Assembly (NCBI RefSeq): GCF_965139615.1
Contig: NZ_CBCSIQ010000013.1
Span: forward strand, 43,767 to 107,766
DNA from: Kerstersia similis
Lineage (GTDB): Bacteria > Pseudomonadota > Gammaproteobacteria > Burkholderiales > Burkholderiaceae_B
Length of the DNA: 64,000 nucleotides
Direction of reading: 5' to 3'
The first letter of the stretch is position 1. Each line of letters opens with the position of its first letter. Positions 8,345 to 16,949 of this stretch are shown here, one piece after another. The notes beneath the pieces are model-generated. The model was not told the origin of the DNA, made no database searches, and was given only the letters and a program-made list of their open reading frames with translations. The position numbers and the translations under genes were made by a program.

Positions 8345-9172
8345 TTACAGCTCCAGATTGTCGATCAGGCGGGTGTTGCCCAGCCGGGCCGCGCCCAGAG
8401 CGACCAGGCGGGATTCTTCCGTTGATGGCGTCTGCAAGGTGTCGGCCTGGCGCAAAGTCAGGTAGTCCGGTTTCCAGCCTTGCGCGGCCAACTGCGCCCG
8501 GGCTTCACTTTCCATGGCTGCCAGGTCGCGCCGGCCTTGGTGCCAGGCGTCGGCCAGGGTTTGCAGGGCGGCATGCAGTTGCGGTGCGGCCTGGCGTTCT
8601 GCCTGCGCCAGGTAGCCATTGCGGGAGGATAGCGCAAGGCCGTCAGTGGCACGGGTGGTCGCGCCAGCCACAATTTCTATGGGCAGGGCGAATTGGCGCA
8701 CCATGGCACGGATGACCTGCAATTGCTGGTAGTCTTTCTTGCCGAAAACGGCATAGGCAGGCTGGACGCAAGAGAACAGCTTCATCACGACCGTGCAGAC
8801 GCCGGTGAAGAAACCTGGGCGGAACTCTCCTTCCAGAATGTCGGCAATGGCCGGGTCGGGTTGTACCTTGAAAGTCTGTGGCTCTGGGTACAGATCGGCT
8901 TCGCGAGGGGCAAACAGGATGTCGCAGCCGTTTTGCCGCAGCTTTTCGCAGTCGGCTTCCCAGGTGCGCGGGTAGCTGTCGAAGTCTTCGTGGGGCAGGA
9001 ATTGCAGCCGGTTGACGAAGATGCTGGCGACAGTGGCGTCGCCCAGTGCCGTTGCCTGGCGTACCAGCGAAAGGTGGCCGTCATGCAGATTACCCATGGT
9101 CGGGACAAATGCCGGGCGACGGCTGGCGGCCAGGGCGGCACGAAGTTCGGCCGGGGTGTGTACGATTTTCAT
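8345..9172 (-). CDS. panC: Pantothenate synthetase
   Basis: PanC joins pantoate and beta-alanine with ATP to make pantothenate. The start is the ATG complementary to 9170-9172 giving 275 residues, the normal size. It carries the nucleotidyltransferase signature FVPTMGNLHDGHLSLVRQA with the HxGH element, then FVNRLQFLPHEDFDSYPRT, the pantoate-binding region and FGKKDYQQL before the KMSKS-like loop. It is the third gene of a panD-panB-panC cluster on the minus strand. The frame is open further upstream, but that stretch lies over the panB-panC spacer. Confidence 0.96.
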   Translation of the reverse strand: MKIVHTPAELRAALAASRRPAFVPTMGNLHDGHLSLVRQATALGDATVASIFVNRLQFLPHEDFDSYPRTWEADCEKLRQNGCDILFAPREADLYPEPQTFKVQPDPAIADILEGEFRPGFFTGVCTVVMKLFSCVQPAYAVFGKKDYQQLQVIRAMVRQFALPIEIVAGATTRATDGLALSSRNGYLAQAERQAAPQLHAALQTLADAWHQGRRDLAAMESEARAQLAAQGWKPDYLTLRQADTLQTPSTEESRLVALGAARLGNTRLIDNLEL

Positions 9173-9269
9173 CGGGGTGTTTCCTGGCGCCTGCCGGCCA
9201 TGCCGGCAGGCGCGAAAAAAGGGGCTACCAGAAAAGCGGTTACCAAAAAATCGACGATGACAAAACCAA

Positions 9270-10127
9270 CTACCAGGCGTGCCGGCTGTCATCCGGGTAA
9301 TGGCCGGCCTTGACGGCCTGGACATAAGCCGCCATGGCGCCGGCAATGCCGCCAGCCGGCCCGGCATCTGCCAGGAAGTTGTGTACAAAACGGGGCAGTT
9401 TGCCGCCGGCGGCGCCGAGCATGTCATGCATGACCAGTACCTGACCATCGGTGCCGCTGCCGGCCCCGATGCCTATGGTGGCGCAGTGAGCCAGCGCTGC
9501 TGTCACCTGGCGGGCCAGCGCTGCGGGCACCATTTCCAGCACGACCATGGCGGCGCCGGCCTGTTCCAGGGCCAGGGCGTCATCCAGCAGTTTTTGCGCG
9601 CTGGCGTTTTCCTTGCCTTGCAGGCGGTAGCCGCCCAGCACATGCACGGTTTGGGGGGTCAGGCCCAGGTGCGCACAGACGGGAACGCCACGTTCGACCA
9701 GAAATGACACCGTCTCGGCCGTCCAGCCGCCGCCTTCCAGTTTGACCATCTGGGCGCCAGCCTGGATCAGCCGCAGCGCGCTGGCCAGCGCCTGCTCGCG
9801 CGAGAGGTGGTAGCTGCCAAAAGGCATGTCGGTCAGCAGCCACGCACTGCCGCCGCCGTGGCGTAGGCCGCGCGCGACAGACTCGGTGTGGTAAATCATC
9901 GTCTCGAGGCTGACGGGCGTGGTGCTGCTCAAGCCCTGGCAGACCATGCCCAGTGAATCGCCAACCAGCAGGCAGTCCATGCCGGCTCGGTCGGCCAACA
10001 GGCCAAACGTGGCGTCATAGGCGGTCAGCATGGCAATTTTTTCGCCACGCGCACGCTGTGCGGCCAGGCTGGGCAGGGTGACGGGAGGGCGCTGAGTCGG
10101 GGCGCCGGGTTGGGGAGTGCTGCTCAA
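9270..10127 (-). CDS. panB: Ketopantoate hydroxymethyltransferase
   Basis: PanB adds a hydroxymethyl group from 5,10-methylenetetrahydrofolate to 2-oxoisovalerate to give ketopantoate, the first committed step of pantothenate synthesis. The TIM-barrel signatures are clear: MLTAYDATFGLLADRAGMD, LLVGDSLGMV, MPFGSY, VKLEGG, VCAHLGLTPQTVHVLGG and the end motif IGIGAGSGTDGQVLV. The length of 285 residues is usual. It follows panD by 84 bp and precedes panC by 97 bp. Confidence 0.96.
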   Translation of the reverse strand: MSSTPQPGAPTQRPPVTLPSLAAQRARGEKIAMLTAYDATFGLLADRAGMDCLLVGDSLGMVCQGLSSTTPVSLETMIYHTESVARGLRHGGGSAWLLTDMPFGSYHLSREQALASALRLIQAGAQMVKLEGGGWTAETVSFLVERGVPVCAHLGLTPQTVHVLGGYRLQGKENASAQKLLDDALALEQAGAAMVVLEMVPAALARQVTAALAHCATIGIGAGSGTDGQVLVMHDMLGAAGGKLPRFVHNFLADAGPAGGIAGAMAAYVQAVKAGHYPDDSRHAW

Positions 10128-10211
10128 GTCGTCTCCGGGAATTTTGTTGTTATCGGGCAGGCCGGGGCAACGCTGAAGCCAGCCTGTCGGTCCTGCGCAG
10201 GGGGAATAGGC

Positions 10212-10622
10212 TTAGTTGGCCGCGTCTTGCGCCAAACCGCCATTTTCTTGCAGCGGGACGTGGTCGCGGGCAGAGACGGCGCGATTGTTGTCATCGACGA
10301 AGACGAGCTGCGGCTTGTAGCCGGCCGCAATCTCTGCCTCGCTGACCTGGGCAAAGGCGGCGATGATGACGAGGTCGCCGGTCGAGGCTTTGCGGGCCGC
10401 CGAGCCATTGAGCGAGATCACGCCACTGCCGCGCTTGCCACGGATGGCATAGGTAATCAGGCGCTCGCCGTTATTGATGTTCCAGATGTGGACTTGTTCG
10501 TTTTCCAGGATGCCGGAGGCGTCCAGCAAGTCTTCATCAATGGCGCAGGATCCTTCGTAGTGCAGTTCGCAGTCTGTGACGGTAGCACGATGGATTTTGG
10601 ATTTCAGCAGGGTGCGGTACAT
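10212..10622 (-). CDS. panD: Aspartate 1-decarboxylase
   Basis: PanD makes beta-alanine from aspartate. It is a pyruvoyl enzyme formed by self-cleavage at Gly24-Ser25, both present in the segment LHYEGSCAIDEDLL. The family motifs KSKIHRATVT, HIWNINNGERLITYAI, SGVISLNGSAARK and GDLVIIAAFA follow in order. At 136 residues it is slightly longer than the 120-127 of many relatives, due to a C-terminal tail. It is the first gene of panD-panB-panC, so two precursors and the ligase come from one unit. A ketopantoate-reductase-like gene lies far away at 54 kb. Confidence 0.96.
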   Translation of the reverse strand: MYRTLLKSKIHRATVTDCELHYEGSCAIDEDLLDASGILENEQVHIWNINNGERLITYAIRGKRGSGVISLNGSAARKASTGDLVIIAAFAQVSEAEIAAGYKPQLVFVDDNNRAVSARDHVPLQENGGLAQDAAN

Positions 10623-10765
10623 GGCTGTCTGGCGTGGTTATGCGAGTGGTTCCGGGGGGCGCAACGAGGCGCCGGCAGGGCTGCGCCGCGCCATGGCGGG
10701 CGGCCCATGAGCTGCATTATCGCGGAATTAGAGCAAGCGGATGCGATTTTCGCCTGTGATCGGCA

Positions 10766-11428
10766 CTACAGCGCGTCTTTGTGTTCGACGGCATATTTGA
10801 TGAGTTCGGCCTGGCCGTCGATCTGCAGTTTGCGGCGGATATTCTGGCGGTGGGTTTCCACGGTGCGTACGGACAGATCCAGATCGCGGGCAATCTGTTT
10901 GCTGGAGCTGCCGCTGCCAATGGCGGCGAGGATCTGTTTTTCCCGCTGGGTCAGCACGGGTTCCGGCCCGTAGGGATGGTGGCGGGCCAGTTGCGCCACG
11001 ACGGCCGCGCTGAAATAGGGCTGTCCGTTCATGACCGCGCCGATGGCCTGTACCAGTTCCTGAGACGGGCCATCCTTCAGCAGATAGCCCCGGGCGCCGG
11101 CGCGCAGGGCACGCGTGATGTACTCGGTATTGTCATGCATGGACAGCACCAGCGTGGCAATCTGGGGCCAGCGCTCGTGGATGGCGGCAATCAGCGCCAG
11201 GCCATCGGTGCCGCGCATGTTCAGGTCTGTCAATACGAGGTCGGGCAGGCCGGGGGAATCCGCATGACAGGCGAGCGTGGCCAGGCGTTGCAGCTGGGCC
11301 AGGGCCATGTCGGAACTGGCGGCTTCGCCTATGATTTCCAATTCGGGGTGGGCACTCAGGCACAAGCGTATGCCATCACGCACCAGTTCATGATCATCCA
11401 CCAGCATGATACGTATCGGTGCAAGCAT
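10766..11428 (-). CDS. NarL/LuxR-family response regulator
   Basis: A 220-residue two-component response regulator. The receiver domain covers residues 1-130 with acidic pocket Asp11-Asp12, phospho-acceptor Asp68 (LVLTDLNMRG) and Lys in GYLLKDG. The LuxR-type helix-turn-helix is at the C-terminus (LTQREKQILAAIGSG, then VRTVETHRQNIRRKLQ). It begins 24 bp after the histidine kinase gene on the same strand, so the two form a pair. The pair is divergent from the carbon-starvation transporter gene, its most likely target. The receiver has a short insertion before Asp68 (about 14 residues more than usual). Confidence 0.93.
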   Translation of the reverse strand: MLAPIRIMLVDDHELVRDGIRLCLSAHPELEIIGEAASSDMALAQLQRLATLACHADSPGLPDLVLTDLNMRGTDGLALIAAIHERWPQIATLVLSMHDNTEYITRALRAGARGYLLKDGPSQELVQAIGAVMNGQPYFSAAVVAQLARHHPYGPEPVLTQREKQILAAIGSGSSSKQIARDLDLSVRTVETHRQNIRRKLQIDGQAELIKYAVEHKDAL

Positions 11429-11452
11429 GGCCTAGCGTCCTTGGAAGAGAGG

Positions 11453-12892
11453 TCAGGATAGGTGGCGGGAGGAGTTGCCACGGGTCTCTGGCAAGGGGAT
11501 CTTCGCCAGGACAGTCGTGCCGTGTCCGCCGGCCGAAATATACAGGCTGCCTCCCAAGGTTTCCAGGCGTTCTCGCATGCTGCGCAGGCCCAGTCCTCGC
11601 ATCGGGTCGCTGTGCACGCCATCCAGGTCGAAGCCCTGGCCGTCGTCCGCAATATAAAGAGAGATGTCTGCCGTGTTATAGCTCAGTATCACCCGGACGC
11701 TCTGGGCCCTGGCGTGGCGCAGCACATTGACCAGGGCTTCCTGCGCGATGCGGAACAAGGTGGTCGCGTGGGTATCGGGCAGGGGGCGGGGCTGGCCATG
11801 GCAGCTGAATTCGGCTTGGATGGGACTGACGCCGGCAGTGACTGCGGCATCGGGGAGTTCTTCGATGAGATGGCGCAGGGCGGCATCCAGGCCCAGGTCG
11901 TCCAGCAAGGTCGGGCGCAGGTTGTGCGAAATCCGCCGGACTTCGGCCAGGGTGGTATTCAGGCGGTTCTGCGCCTGCTGCAGGGTGTCGTCAAGATTGT
12001 CGCGGGGGGCCTGGCAGAGACTGGCATGGCGGGCCAGCGCATGGCGCGCGCCTTCCAGAATCAGTTTGACGGATACCAGCAACTGGCTGATGCCGTCATG
12101 CAGCTCGCGCGCCAGACGGGCGCGTTCTTCCTCCTGGGAGTGCACGACCTGACGGGCCATGCGCTGCAGTTTGGCGTCCGATTGCCGCTGGTCGCTGATG
12201 TTGAGCGCCAGGCCGCACAGCATCACCAGCGCGACGCCCAGCAAGGCGATGCCGGCGATGCGCATCTGGGTGGTGTGGATATTGCTGAGCGCAGTTTCGT
12301 CGATACGCGCCAAGGTGGCGTCTATGTCATCCAGATAGAGGCCTGTTCCCATCATCCAGCCCCAGGGGGCGACCTCGACGACATACCCCAGTTTTTCCGT
12401 GGTCTGGCGGGCCGATGGTTTTTCCCAGTAATACGGCAGGGCTTCCCCTTCCGCGCCGCTGCGCCGGGCGGCCGCCAGCAGGTGCTGAATGGTGGGTTGG
12501 CCCTGCGGGTCGCGCAGATCCCACAAGGAAAGGCCCACCAGCTCAGGCTGGCGCGGGTGCATGAGGTTCACGCCCTGACTGTCATAAACGTAGAAGTAGC
12601 CGTCCGGCCCGAAATCCAGGCGTTGCAGCAGAACCAGCGCCTGGCGCTGCAGGGCTTCGGTGTCGGTGTTTGCCTGGCCGGTGGCGGCAACCAGCGGCGC
12701 AATGGCGCTCTGGGCAATGCGCACGTAATGGCGCAGTTCATTTTCACGCCCTTGCATCCAGGCCTGCCGGATGGCTTCTTTTTCCTTGTCGGCCAGCGCC
12801 AATCCCTGATGCAGGGTGACGGCGGAGATGGCGGCCATGGCGATCAGAAAAGGCAGGATGGCCAGCAGCAGGATTTTCAGGCGGAGTTTCAT
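11453..12892 (-). CDS. Cache-domain sensor histidine kinase
   Basis: A membrane sensor kinase of 479 residues starting at the ATG complementary to 12890-12892. After a signal-anchor helix (residues 5-25) comes a periplasmic single-Cache domain with the typical DGYFYVYDSQGVNLMHP, ELVGLSLWDLRDPQG and WGWMMGTGLYLDDI motifs, a second helix near 215, then a HisKA_3 dimerisation domain with His265 in ARELHDGISQLL, and an HATPase domain with DDGQGFD and GLGLRSMRERLETLGG. Cache domains of this type bind small organic acids. Divergent placement 188 bp from cstA suggests it senses a carboxylate such as pyruvate; that is inference. Confidence 0.93.
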   Translation of the reverse strand: MKLRLKILLLAILPFLIAMAAISAVTLHQGLALADKEKEAIRQAWMQGRENELRHYVRIAQSAIAPLVAATGQANTDTEALQRQALVLLQRLDFGPDGYFYVYDSQGVNLMHPRQPELVGLSLWDLRDPQGQPTIQHLLAAARRSGAEGEALPYYWEKPSARQTTEKLGYVVEVAPWGWMMGTGLYLDDIDATLARIDETALSNIHTTQMRIAGIALLGVALVMLCGLALNISDQRQSDAKLQRMARQVVHSQEEERARLARELHDGISQLLVSVKLILEGARHALARHASLCQAPRDNLDDTLQQAQNRLNTTLAEVRRISHNLRPTLLDDLGLDAALRHLIEELPDAAVTAGVSPIQAEFSCHGQPRPLPDTHATTLFRIAQEALVNVLRHARAQSVRVILSYNTADISLYIADDGQGFDLDGVHSDPMRGLGLRSMRERLETLGGSLYISAGGHGTTVLAKIPLPETRGNSSRHLS

Positions 12893-13080
12893 GGGCTGAT
12901 GGTTTTCCCCTGCGTGGTAGTACGGATTCGGCTTAAGTAGCTCCACGCTTGTTGGCCCGGTGGAAAATCGAAATACTGACAAGGCCCGGCGCTATATCTA
13001 ATTCTACTTAAATGACGCCCGGGTGCGGAGCCCGGCCGCTGGCCGGCCCGGCTTATCCGAACAACAGGAGGAGAGAGCTT

Positions 13081-15177
13081 ATGCATGCCCAGCAGCAGAG
13101 TGGATGGGCGCAAGGACTCGTCTGGATTATGATCGCCGTACTGGGGGCATTTGCTCTTGGCACGGTGGCACTGACCCGAGGCGAAACCGTCAATGCGCTA
13201 TGGATTGTTATTGCGGCGGTTTGTGTCTATCTGATCGCTTATCGCTATTACAGCCGTTTCATTGCCCGCAATGTGTTCCGTCTGGACGCAACCCGCATGA
13301 CGCCGGCCTGGAAGCACAACGATGGCCTGGACTATGTCCCGACCAATAAACACATTCTCTTTGGCCACCACTTTGCTGCGATTGCCGGCGCGGGTCCGCT
13401 GGTGGGTCCGGTGCTGGCGGCGCAGATGGGCTACCTGCCAGGGATGCTGTGGCTGTTGGCGGGCGTTGTGTTTGCCGGTGCCGTGCAGGATTTCATCGTA
13501 CTGTTCATTTCTACCCGGCGTGACGGCCGTTCCCTGGGGGATCTGATCAAGGGCGAACTGGGCCAGGTGCCGGGTGTGATCGCGCTGTTTGGCGCTTTCA
13601 TGATCATGGTGATCATCCTGGCGGTGCTTGCACTCATTGTGGTCAAGGCCTTGACGCATTCGCCCTGGGGCACGTTCACAGTCGCTGCGACCATTCCCAT
13701 CGCGCTGTTCATGGGGGTGTATCTGCGCTATATCCGCCCTGGGCGCATAGGCGAGATTTCCGTGATTGGCTTTGTCTTGCTGATGGCCGCCATCATTTTC
13801 GGCCAAGATGTTGCCGCCAGCCCGGAGTGGGCGCCGGTATTCGACCTGGACGGACCGCAGCTGACCTGGGCGTTGATCATTTACGGTTTCATCGCTGCGG
13901 TGTTGCCGGTCTGGCTGCTGCTGGCGCCGCGTGATTATCTGTCCACTTTCCTCAAGATCGGCACCATCATCGGGCTGGCCCTGGGTATCCTGATCGTCGC
14001 GCCGGAACTGAAGATGCCGGCCACCACGCGCTTTATCGACGGAACCGGCCCGGTCTGGTCGGGAGATCTGTTTCCCTTCCTGTTCATTACCATTGCTTGC
14101 GGTGCGGTATCGGGCTTCCATGCTCTGATTTCTTCCGGCACCACGCCCAAACTCATCGAAAACGAAACCCAGGCCCGCTATATCGGTTACGGCGGCATGC
14201 TGATGGAGTCTTTCGTGGCGATCATGGCGCTAGTGGCTGCATGCGTGATCGAACCGGGGATCTACTATGCAATGAACAGTCCGGCAGCATTGATCGGCAC
14301 CACGCCAGAACAGGCGGCGCAGGTTGTGTCCAGCTGGGGCTTTCTGATCACGCCGGACCAGCTCACGCAGATGGCGGCCAATGTGGGCGAAGGCACCATT
14401 ATTTCCCGTGCCGGTGGTGCGCCGACGCTGGCCGTCGGCATGGCCTACATCCTGCAGCAGTTGATTGGCGGGCAGGCCATGATGGCGTTCTGGTATCACT
14501 TCGCCATCCTGTTCGAAGCCCTGTTCATCCTGACCGCCGTGGATGCCGGGACGCGTGCAGGGCGTTTCATGCTGCAGGATCTGCTGGGGACGTTCGCCCC
14601 GAGCCTGCGCCGCACCGAATCGCTGCCCGCCAATCTGCTGGCGACGGCCTTGTGCGTGGCGGCCTGGGGCTATTTCCTGTACCAGGGCGTCGTGGATCCG
14701 CTGGGGGGGATCAATACCTTGTGGCCGCTCTTCGGGATCGCCAACCAGATGCTGGCTGCGGTGGCCCTGATGCTGGGCACGGTGGTGCTCTTCAAGATGA
14801 AGCGTGATCGCTATGCCTGGGTGACGATTCTGCCGACTATCTGGTTGCTGGCTTGCACCTTGACGGCAGGTTTCGAGAAGATCTTCCATAGCAACCCGAA
14901 GATCGGTTTCGTTGCCCACGCCAAGGTGTATGCGCAGGCGCTGGCCGAAGACAAGGTGCTGGCACCGGCCAAGTCCCTGTCCGAGATGAGCCGCGTGATC
15001 TTCAATGATTACGTCAATGCCACGCTGTGCGGCATCTTTATCTTCGTCGTGGTCAGCATCCTGGTGTTTGGTATCCGTTCGGTGCTGCTGGCGCGCCGCC
15101 AATCGCAGCCGACTGCCAACGAAACGCCATACGAGCCACTGCCGCCCGAAGCCGCCGTGGCAGCGGGAGCGCACTGA
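13081..15177 (+). CDS. cstA: Carbon starvation protein CstA / pyruvate-peptide transporter
   Basis: A polytopic membrane protein of 698 residues of the CstA/BtsT family, known in enteric bacteria as proton-driven pyruvate or peptide uptake systems. Family motifs include NKHILFGHHFAAIAGAGPLV, QDFIVLFISTRRDGRSLG, SSGTTPKLI and the C-terminal NQMLAAVALMLGT. I place the start at 13081, where AGGAGGAG lies eight bases upstream; the frame is open back to 13012. It overlaps the following ybdD-like gene by one base (TGATG), a usual pairing. A divergent two-component system next door is the probable regulator. Confidence 0.94.
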   Translation: MHAQQQSGWAQGLVWIMIAVLGAFALGTVALTRGETVNALWIVIAAVCVYLIAYRYYSRFIARNVFRLDATRMTPAWKHNDGLDYVPTNKHILFGHHFAAIAGAGPLVGPVLAAQMGYLPGMLWLLAGVVFAGAVQDFIVLFISTRRDGRSLGDLIKGELGQVPGVIALFGAFMIMVIILAVLALIVVKALTHSPWGTFTVAATIPIALFMGVYLRYIRPGRIGEISVIGFVLLMAAIIFGQDVAASPEWAPVFDLDGPQLTWALIIYGFIAAVLPVWLLLAPRDYLSTFLKIGTIIGLALGILIVAPELKMPATTRFIDGTGPVWSGDLFPFLFITIACGAVSGFHALISSGTTPKLIENETQARYIGYGGMLMESFVAIMALVAACVIEPGIYYAMNSPAALIGTTPEQAAQVVSSWGFLITPDQLTQMAANVGEGTIISRAGGAPTLAVGMAYILQQLIGGQAMMAFWYHFAILFEALFILTAVDAGTRAGRFMLQDLLGTFAPSLRRTESLPANLLATALCVAAWGYFLYQGVVDPLGGINTLWPLFGIANQMLAAVALMLGTVVLFKMKRDRYAWVTILPTIWLLACTLTAGFEKIFHSNPKIGFVAHAKVYAQALAEDKVLAPAKSLSEMSRVIFNDYVNATLCGIFIFVVVSILVFGIRSVLLARRQSQPTANETPYEPLPPEAAVAAGAH

Positions 15178-15410
15178 TGGCCCGCATGAACCTGGCTGGA
15201 CGTTTTTCCGGGGCGGCCAGCGCCGCGGGAGAGGCGGGCCGTTACCTGGGGCGCACGTTGCGCCTCATGGTAGGGGTGCCGGATTACGACACCTACGTGG
15301 CGCATATGCGCCGTGTGCACCCGGACCAGGAACCCATGAGCTATGAGGCGTTTTTCAAGGAACGTCAGGAGGCGAGATACGGAGGCAAGGGCCGGATAGG
15401 CTGCTGCTGA
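15177..15410 (+). CDS. ybdD: YbdD/YjiX-family small protein (CstA partner)
   Basis: A 77-residue protein starting at the ATG that overlaps the cstA stop codon. It contains the family core LRLMVGVPDYDTYVAHMRRVHP and the conserved end KERQEARYGGKGRIGCC. Members are nearly always encoded directly after CstA-type transporters and, by work on enteric homologues, are needed for transport activity. Slightly longer than usual because of an extra N-terminal stretch rich in Ala and Gly. An intrinsic terminator follows 24 bp later. Confidence 0.92.
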   Translation: MARMNLAGRFSGAASAAGEAGRYLGRTLRLMVGVPDYDTYVAHMRRVHPDQEPMSYEAFFKERQEARYGGKGRIGCC

Positions 15411-15434
15411 TTCTGTTCTCTTGTCTTGCCCAGG

Positions 15435-15466
15435 CAGGCCCGCGATGATCGCGGGCCTGTTTTTTT
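15435..15466 (+). terminator. Intrinsic terminator after cstA-ybdD
   Basis: CAGGCCCGCG at 15435-15444 pairs with CGCGGGCCTG at 15450-15459 around a 5-base loop, followed by seven T. A strong rho-independent terminator. Confidence 0.93.
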
Positions 15467-15596
15467 CAGGGCCGGAGAGGGCTGGCCACTGCCGTGGCAG
15501 CGTGGTGGGGGAGAGGTAGGGAGGCGGTGCTTGCCGGGAGGAAGCCGTTGTCAGTGCGAGGATAGGACGTTGTGATGCGGCAACGGCTGAAAATTT

Positions 15597-15636
15597 TTAC
15601 CCGGGTATTATTTGTGATTTAATTTTATCCGGGTAA
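15597..15636. promoter_or_regulatory. Pair of TTACCCGGGTAA-type dyads upstream of yjaB-DUF2239
   Basis: Two near-palindromes, TTACCCGGGTAT (15597-15608) and TTATCCGGGTAA (15625-15636), have centres 28 bp apart and flank an AT-rich stretch that could hold the promoter. They lie in the 334-bp gap between ybdD and the acetyltransferase gene; apart from the terminator and a CTGGTGG repeat I see nothing else in that gap. They look like a two-site operator for a dimeric regulator that I cannot name. Confidence 0.6.
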
Positions 15637-15643
15637 TATTTTA

Positions 15644-15670
15644 CTGGTGGCTGGTGGCTGGTGGCTGGTG
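15644..15670. repeat. Tandem CTGGTGG repeat, 3.9 copies
   Basis: The heptamer CTGGTGG is repeated three times exactly from 15644 to 15664, followed by CTGGTG. It lies between the putative operators and the acetyltransferase start, inside the likely 5' untranslated leader. Copy number may vary by slippage. Confidence 0.75.
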
Positions 15671-15744
15671 CGAGTTATCGCAGACGACGGCCCAGGCATG
15701 TGCGGGGATGAGCGGCTCCCCTGATCAATCCCAAAGAGTACGTA

Positions 15745-16218
15745 ATGAATACATTCGTGAATAAATTCGAGTTCCGCAAGTCGGCCGGGCAGGATCTGCC
15801 TCGTGTGATGGATATCTGGCGCAACGCCGTCGATGCCACGCATGATTTTCTTGCCCCGGCCGATCGCGCGGCGATCGAGACCGAGTTGCTGGCGTTCCTG
15901 CCGCAGGTCAGCCTCTTGCTGGCGCTGGATGCCGCGGGCATGCCTCAGGGCTTCATGTTCCTGCACGAGGGTCATCTGGAAGCGCTATTCATCGAGCCCG
16001 GCCATCACGGCAGAGGGATGGGCAAGGCTTTCGTGCAGCAGGCAGTGGCCGCCTATCCCGACCTGACTGTCGATGTCAATGAACAGAATCCGCAAGCGCT
16101 TGCGTTCTACGAGCATGTGGGGTTCGTGCCCATCGGCCGTTCCACCCACGATGGACAGGACAGGCCCTATCCACTCATTCATTTGCGCTATCGCGGCGTC
16201 TGTGCCGCACCACAATAA
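15745..16218 (+). CDS. yjaB: GNAT N-acetyltransferase, YjaB type
   Basis: A 157-residue GNAT acetyltransferase that uses acetyl-CoA. The segment order matches YjaB of enteric bacteria closely: VMDIWRNAVDATHDFL near residue 22, GFMFLHEGHLEALFI, the acetyl-CoA loop HHGRGMGKAFV, VDVNEQNPQALAFYEHVGF and a final IGRSTHDGQDRPYPLIHL. Homologues have been linked to lysine acetylation and stress; the physiological substrate here is unknown. It is followed after 16 bp by a DUF2239 gene, and the pair is preceded by two dyad operators. Confidence 0.88.
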   Translation: MNTFVNKFEFRKSAGQDLPRVMDIWRNAVDATHDFLAPADRAAIETELLAFLPQVSLLLALDAAGMPQGFMFLHEGHLEALFIEPGHHGRGMGKAFVQQAVAAYPDLTVDVNEQNPQALAFYEHVGFVPIGRSTHDGQDRPYPLIHLRYRGVCAAPQ

Positions 16219-16234
16219 ATAGAGGTACCGATTG

Positions 16235-16840
16235 ATGCATCCATCCATTTCCAAGTCCTACAGCAGTTTCGAGGGTTATCGCCGCATTGCCACCGGGTCA
16301 TTGCAGACCAATGCCCTGGCGGTCAAGCGGGCCCGCGAAAGCGGGGCGGCTGGCCCCATCCTGATCTTCGACGATACGACCGGTCGTTCCATGGATGTCG
16401 ATACCCGTGGTTCGGAAGAAGCGGTGCTGGCGCGCTTGGCGGCCGTCGCGCCGGCGGCAGATCCGTCTGCCGGCCTGGGCGGGGCGGAGGACGCGGCAGG
16501 GCCCCGGGGCCGGGGACGTCCCAAACTGGGCGTGATTGCGCGTGAAGTGACATTGCTGCCCCGCCACTGGGAATGGCTTGCCGGGCAACCGGGTGGCGCT
16601 TCGGTGGCATTGCGCAAGCTGGTAGAGGAAGCGCGGCGGTCCGGTGGCGAAAAAGACAGGGTGCGCCAGGCGCAAGAGCGGACGTACCACTTCATGCTTG
16701 CCATCGCGGGCGATCTGCCCGGATTCGAAGCAGTGACCCGGGCGCTTTTTGCGAACGACCCCGATACGTTTCGGGATTTGCTTGCGGCCTGGCCTGGCGA
16801 TATCAGGGACCACGCCTTGCAACTGGCGTCGGGGGCATAG
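16235..16840 (+). CDS. DUF2239 family protein
   Basis: A 201-residue soluble protein that matches the DUF2239 pattern: start with a short tyrosine/serine-rich segment, FDDTTGRSMDVDTRGSEEAV in the first quarter, then a basic RGRGRPKLG stretch and LLPRHWEWLAGQPGGASVAL, which resembles a small DNA-binding helix pair. The role is unknown. The ATG at 16235 follows a TTG in the same frame; I take the ATG. It likely forms an operon with the acetyltransferase gene. Local GC rises in the middle, but codon use is otherwise like the neighbours. Confidence 0.85.
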   Translation: MHPSISKSYSSFEGYRRIATGSLQTNALAVKRARESGAAGPILIFDDTTGRSMDVDTRGSEEAVLARLAAVAPAADPSAGLGGAEDAAGPRGRGRPKLGVIAREVTLLPRHWEWLAGQPGGASVALRKLVEEARRSGGEKDRVRQAQERTYHFMLAIAGDLPGFEAVTRALFANDPDTFRDLLAAWPGDIRDHALQLASGA

Positions 16841-16927
16841 CTGCAAATGCGGAAGCCGGGGCGGGCCAGGTGCCTGCCCTGCCCTGGCCTATCCAGGTAT
16901 GGGCTGGGCTATATAATTGGCATTCAA

Positions 16928-16949
16928 ATTATTTTAATCAAAAGATAAT
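16928..16949. promoter_or_regulatory. Imperfect AT-rich dyad abutting the marR start codon
   Basis: The 22 bp directly before the ATG at 16950 form an imperfect inverted repeat with arms ATTATTTT and AAAAGATAAT around AATC. MarR proteins commonly bind such AT-rich dyads at their own promoter. No Shine-Dalgarno other than AAGA is present, so the site covers the ribosome-binding region. Confidence 0.45.
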
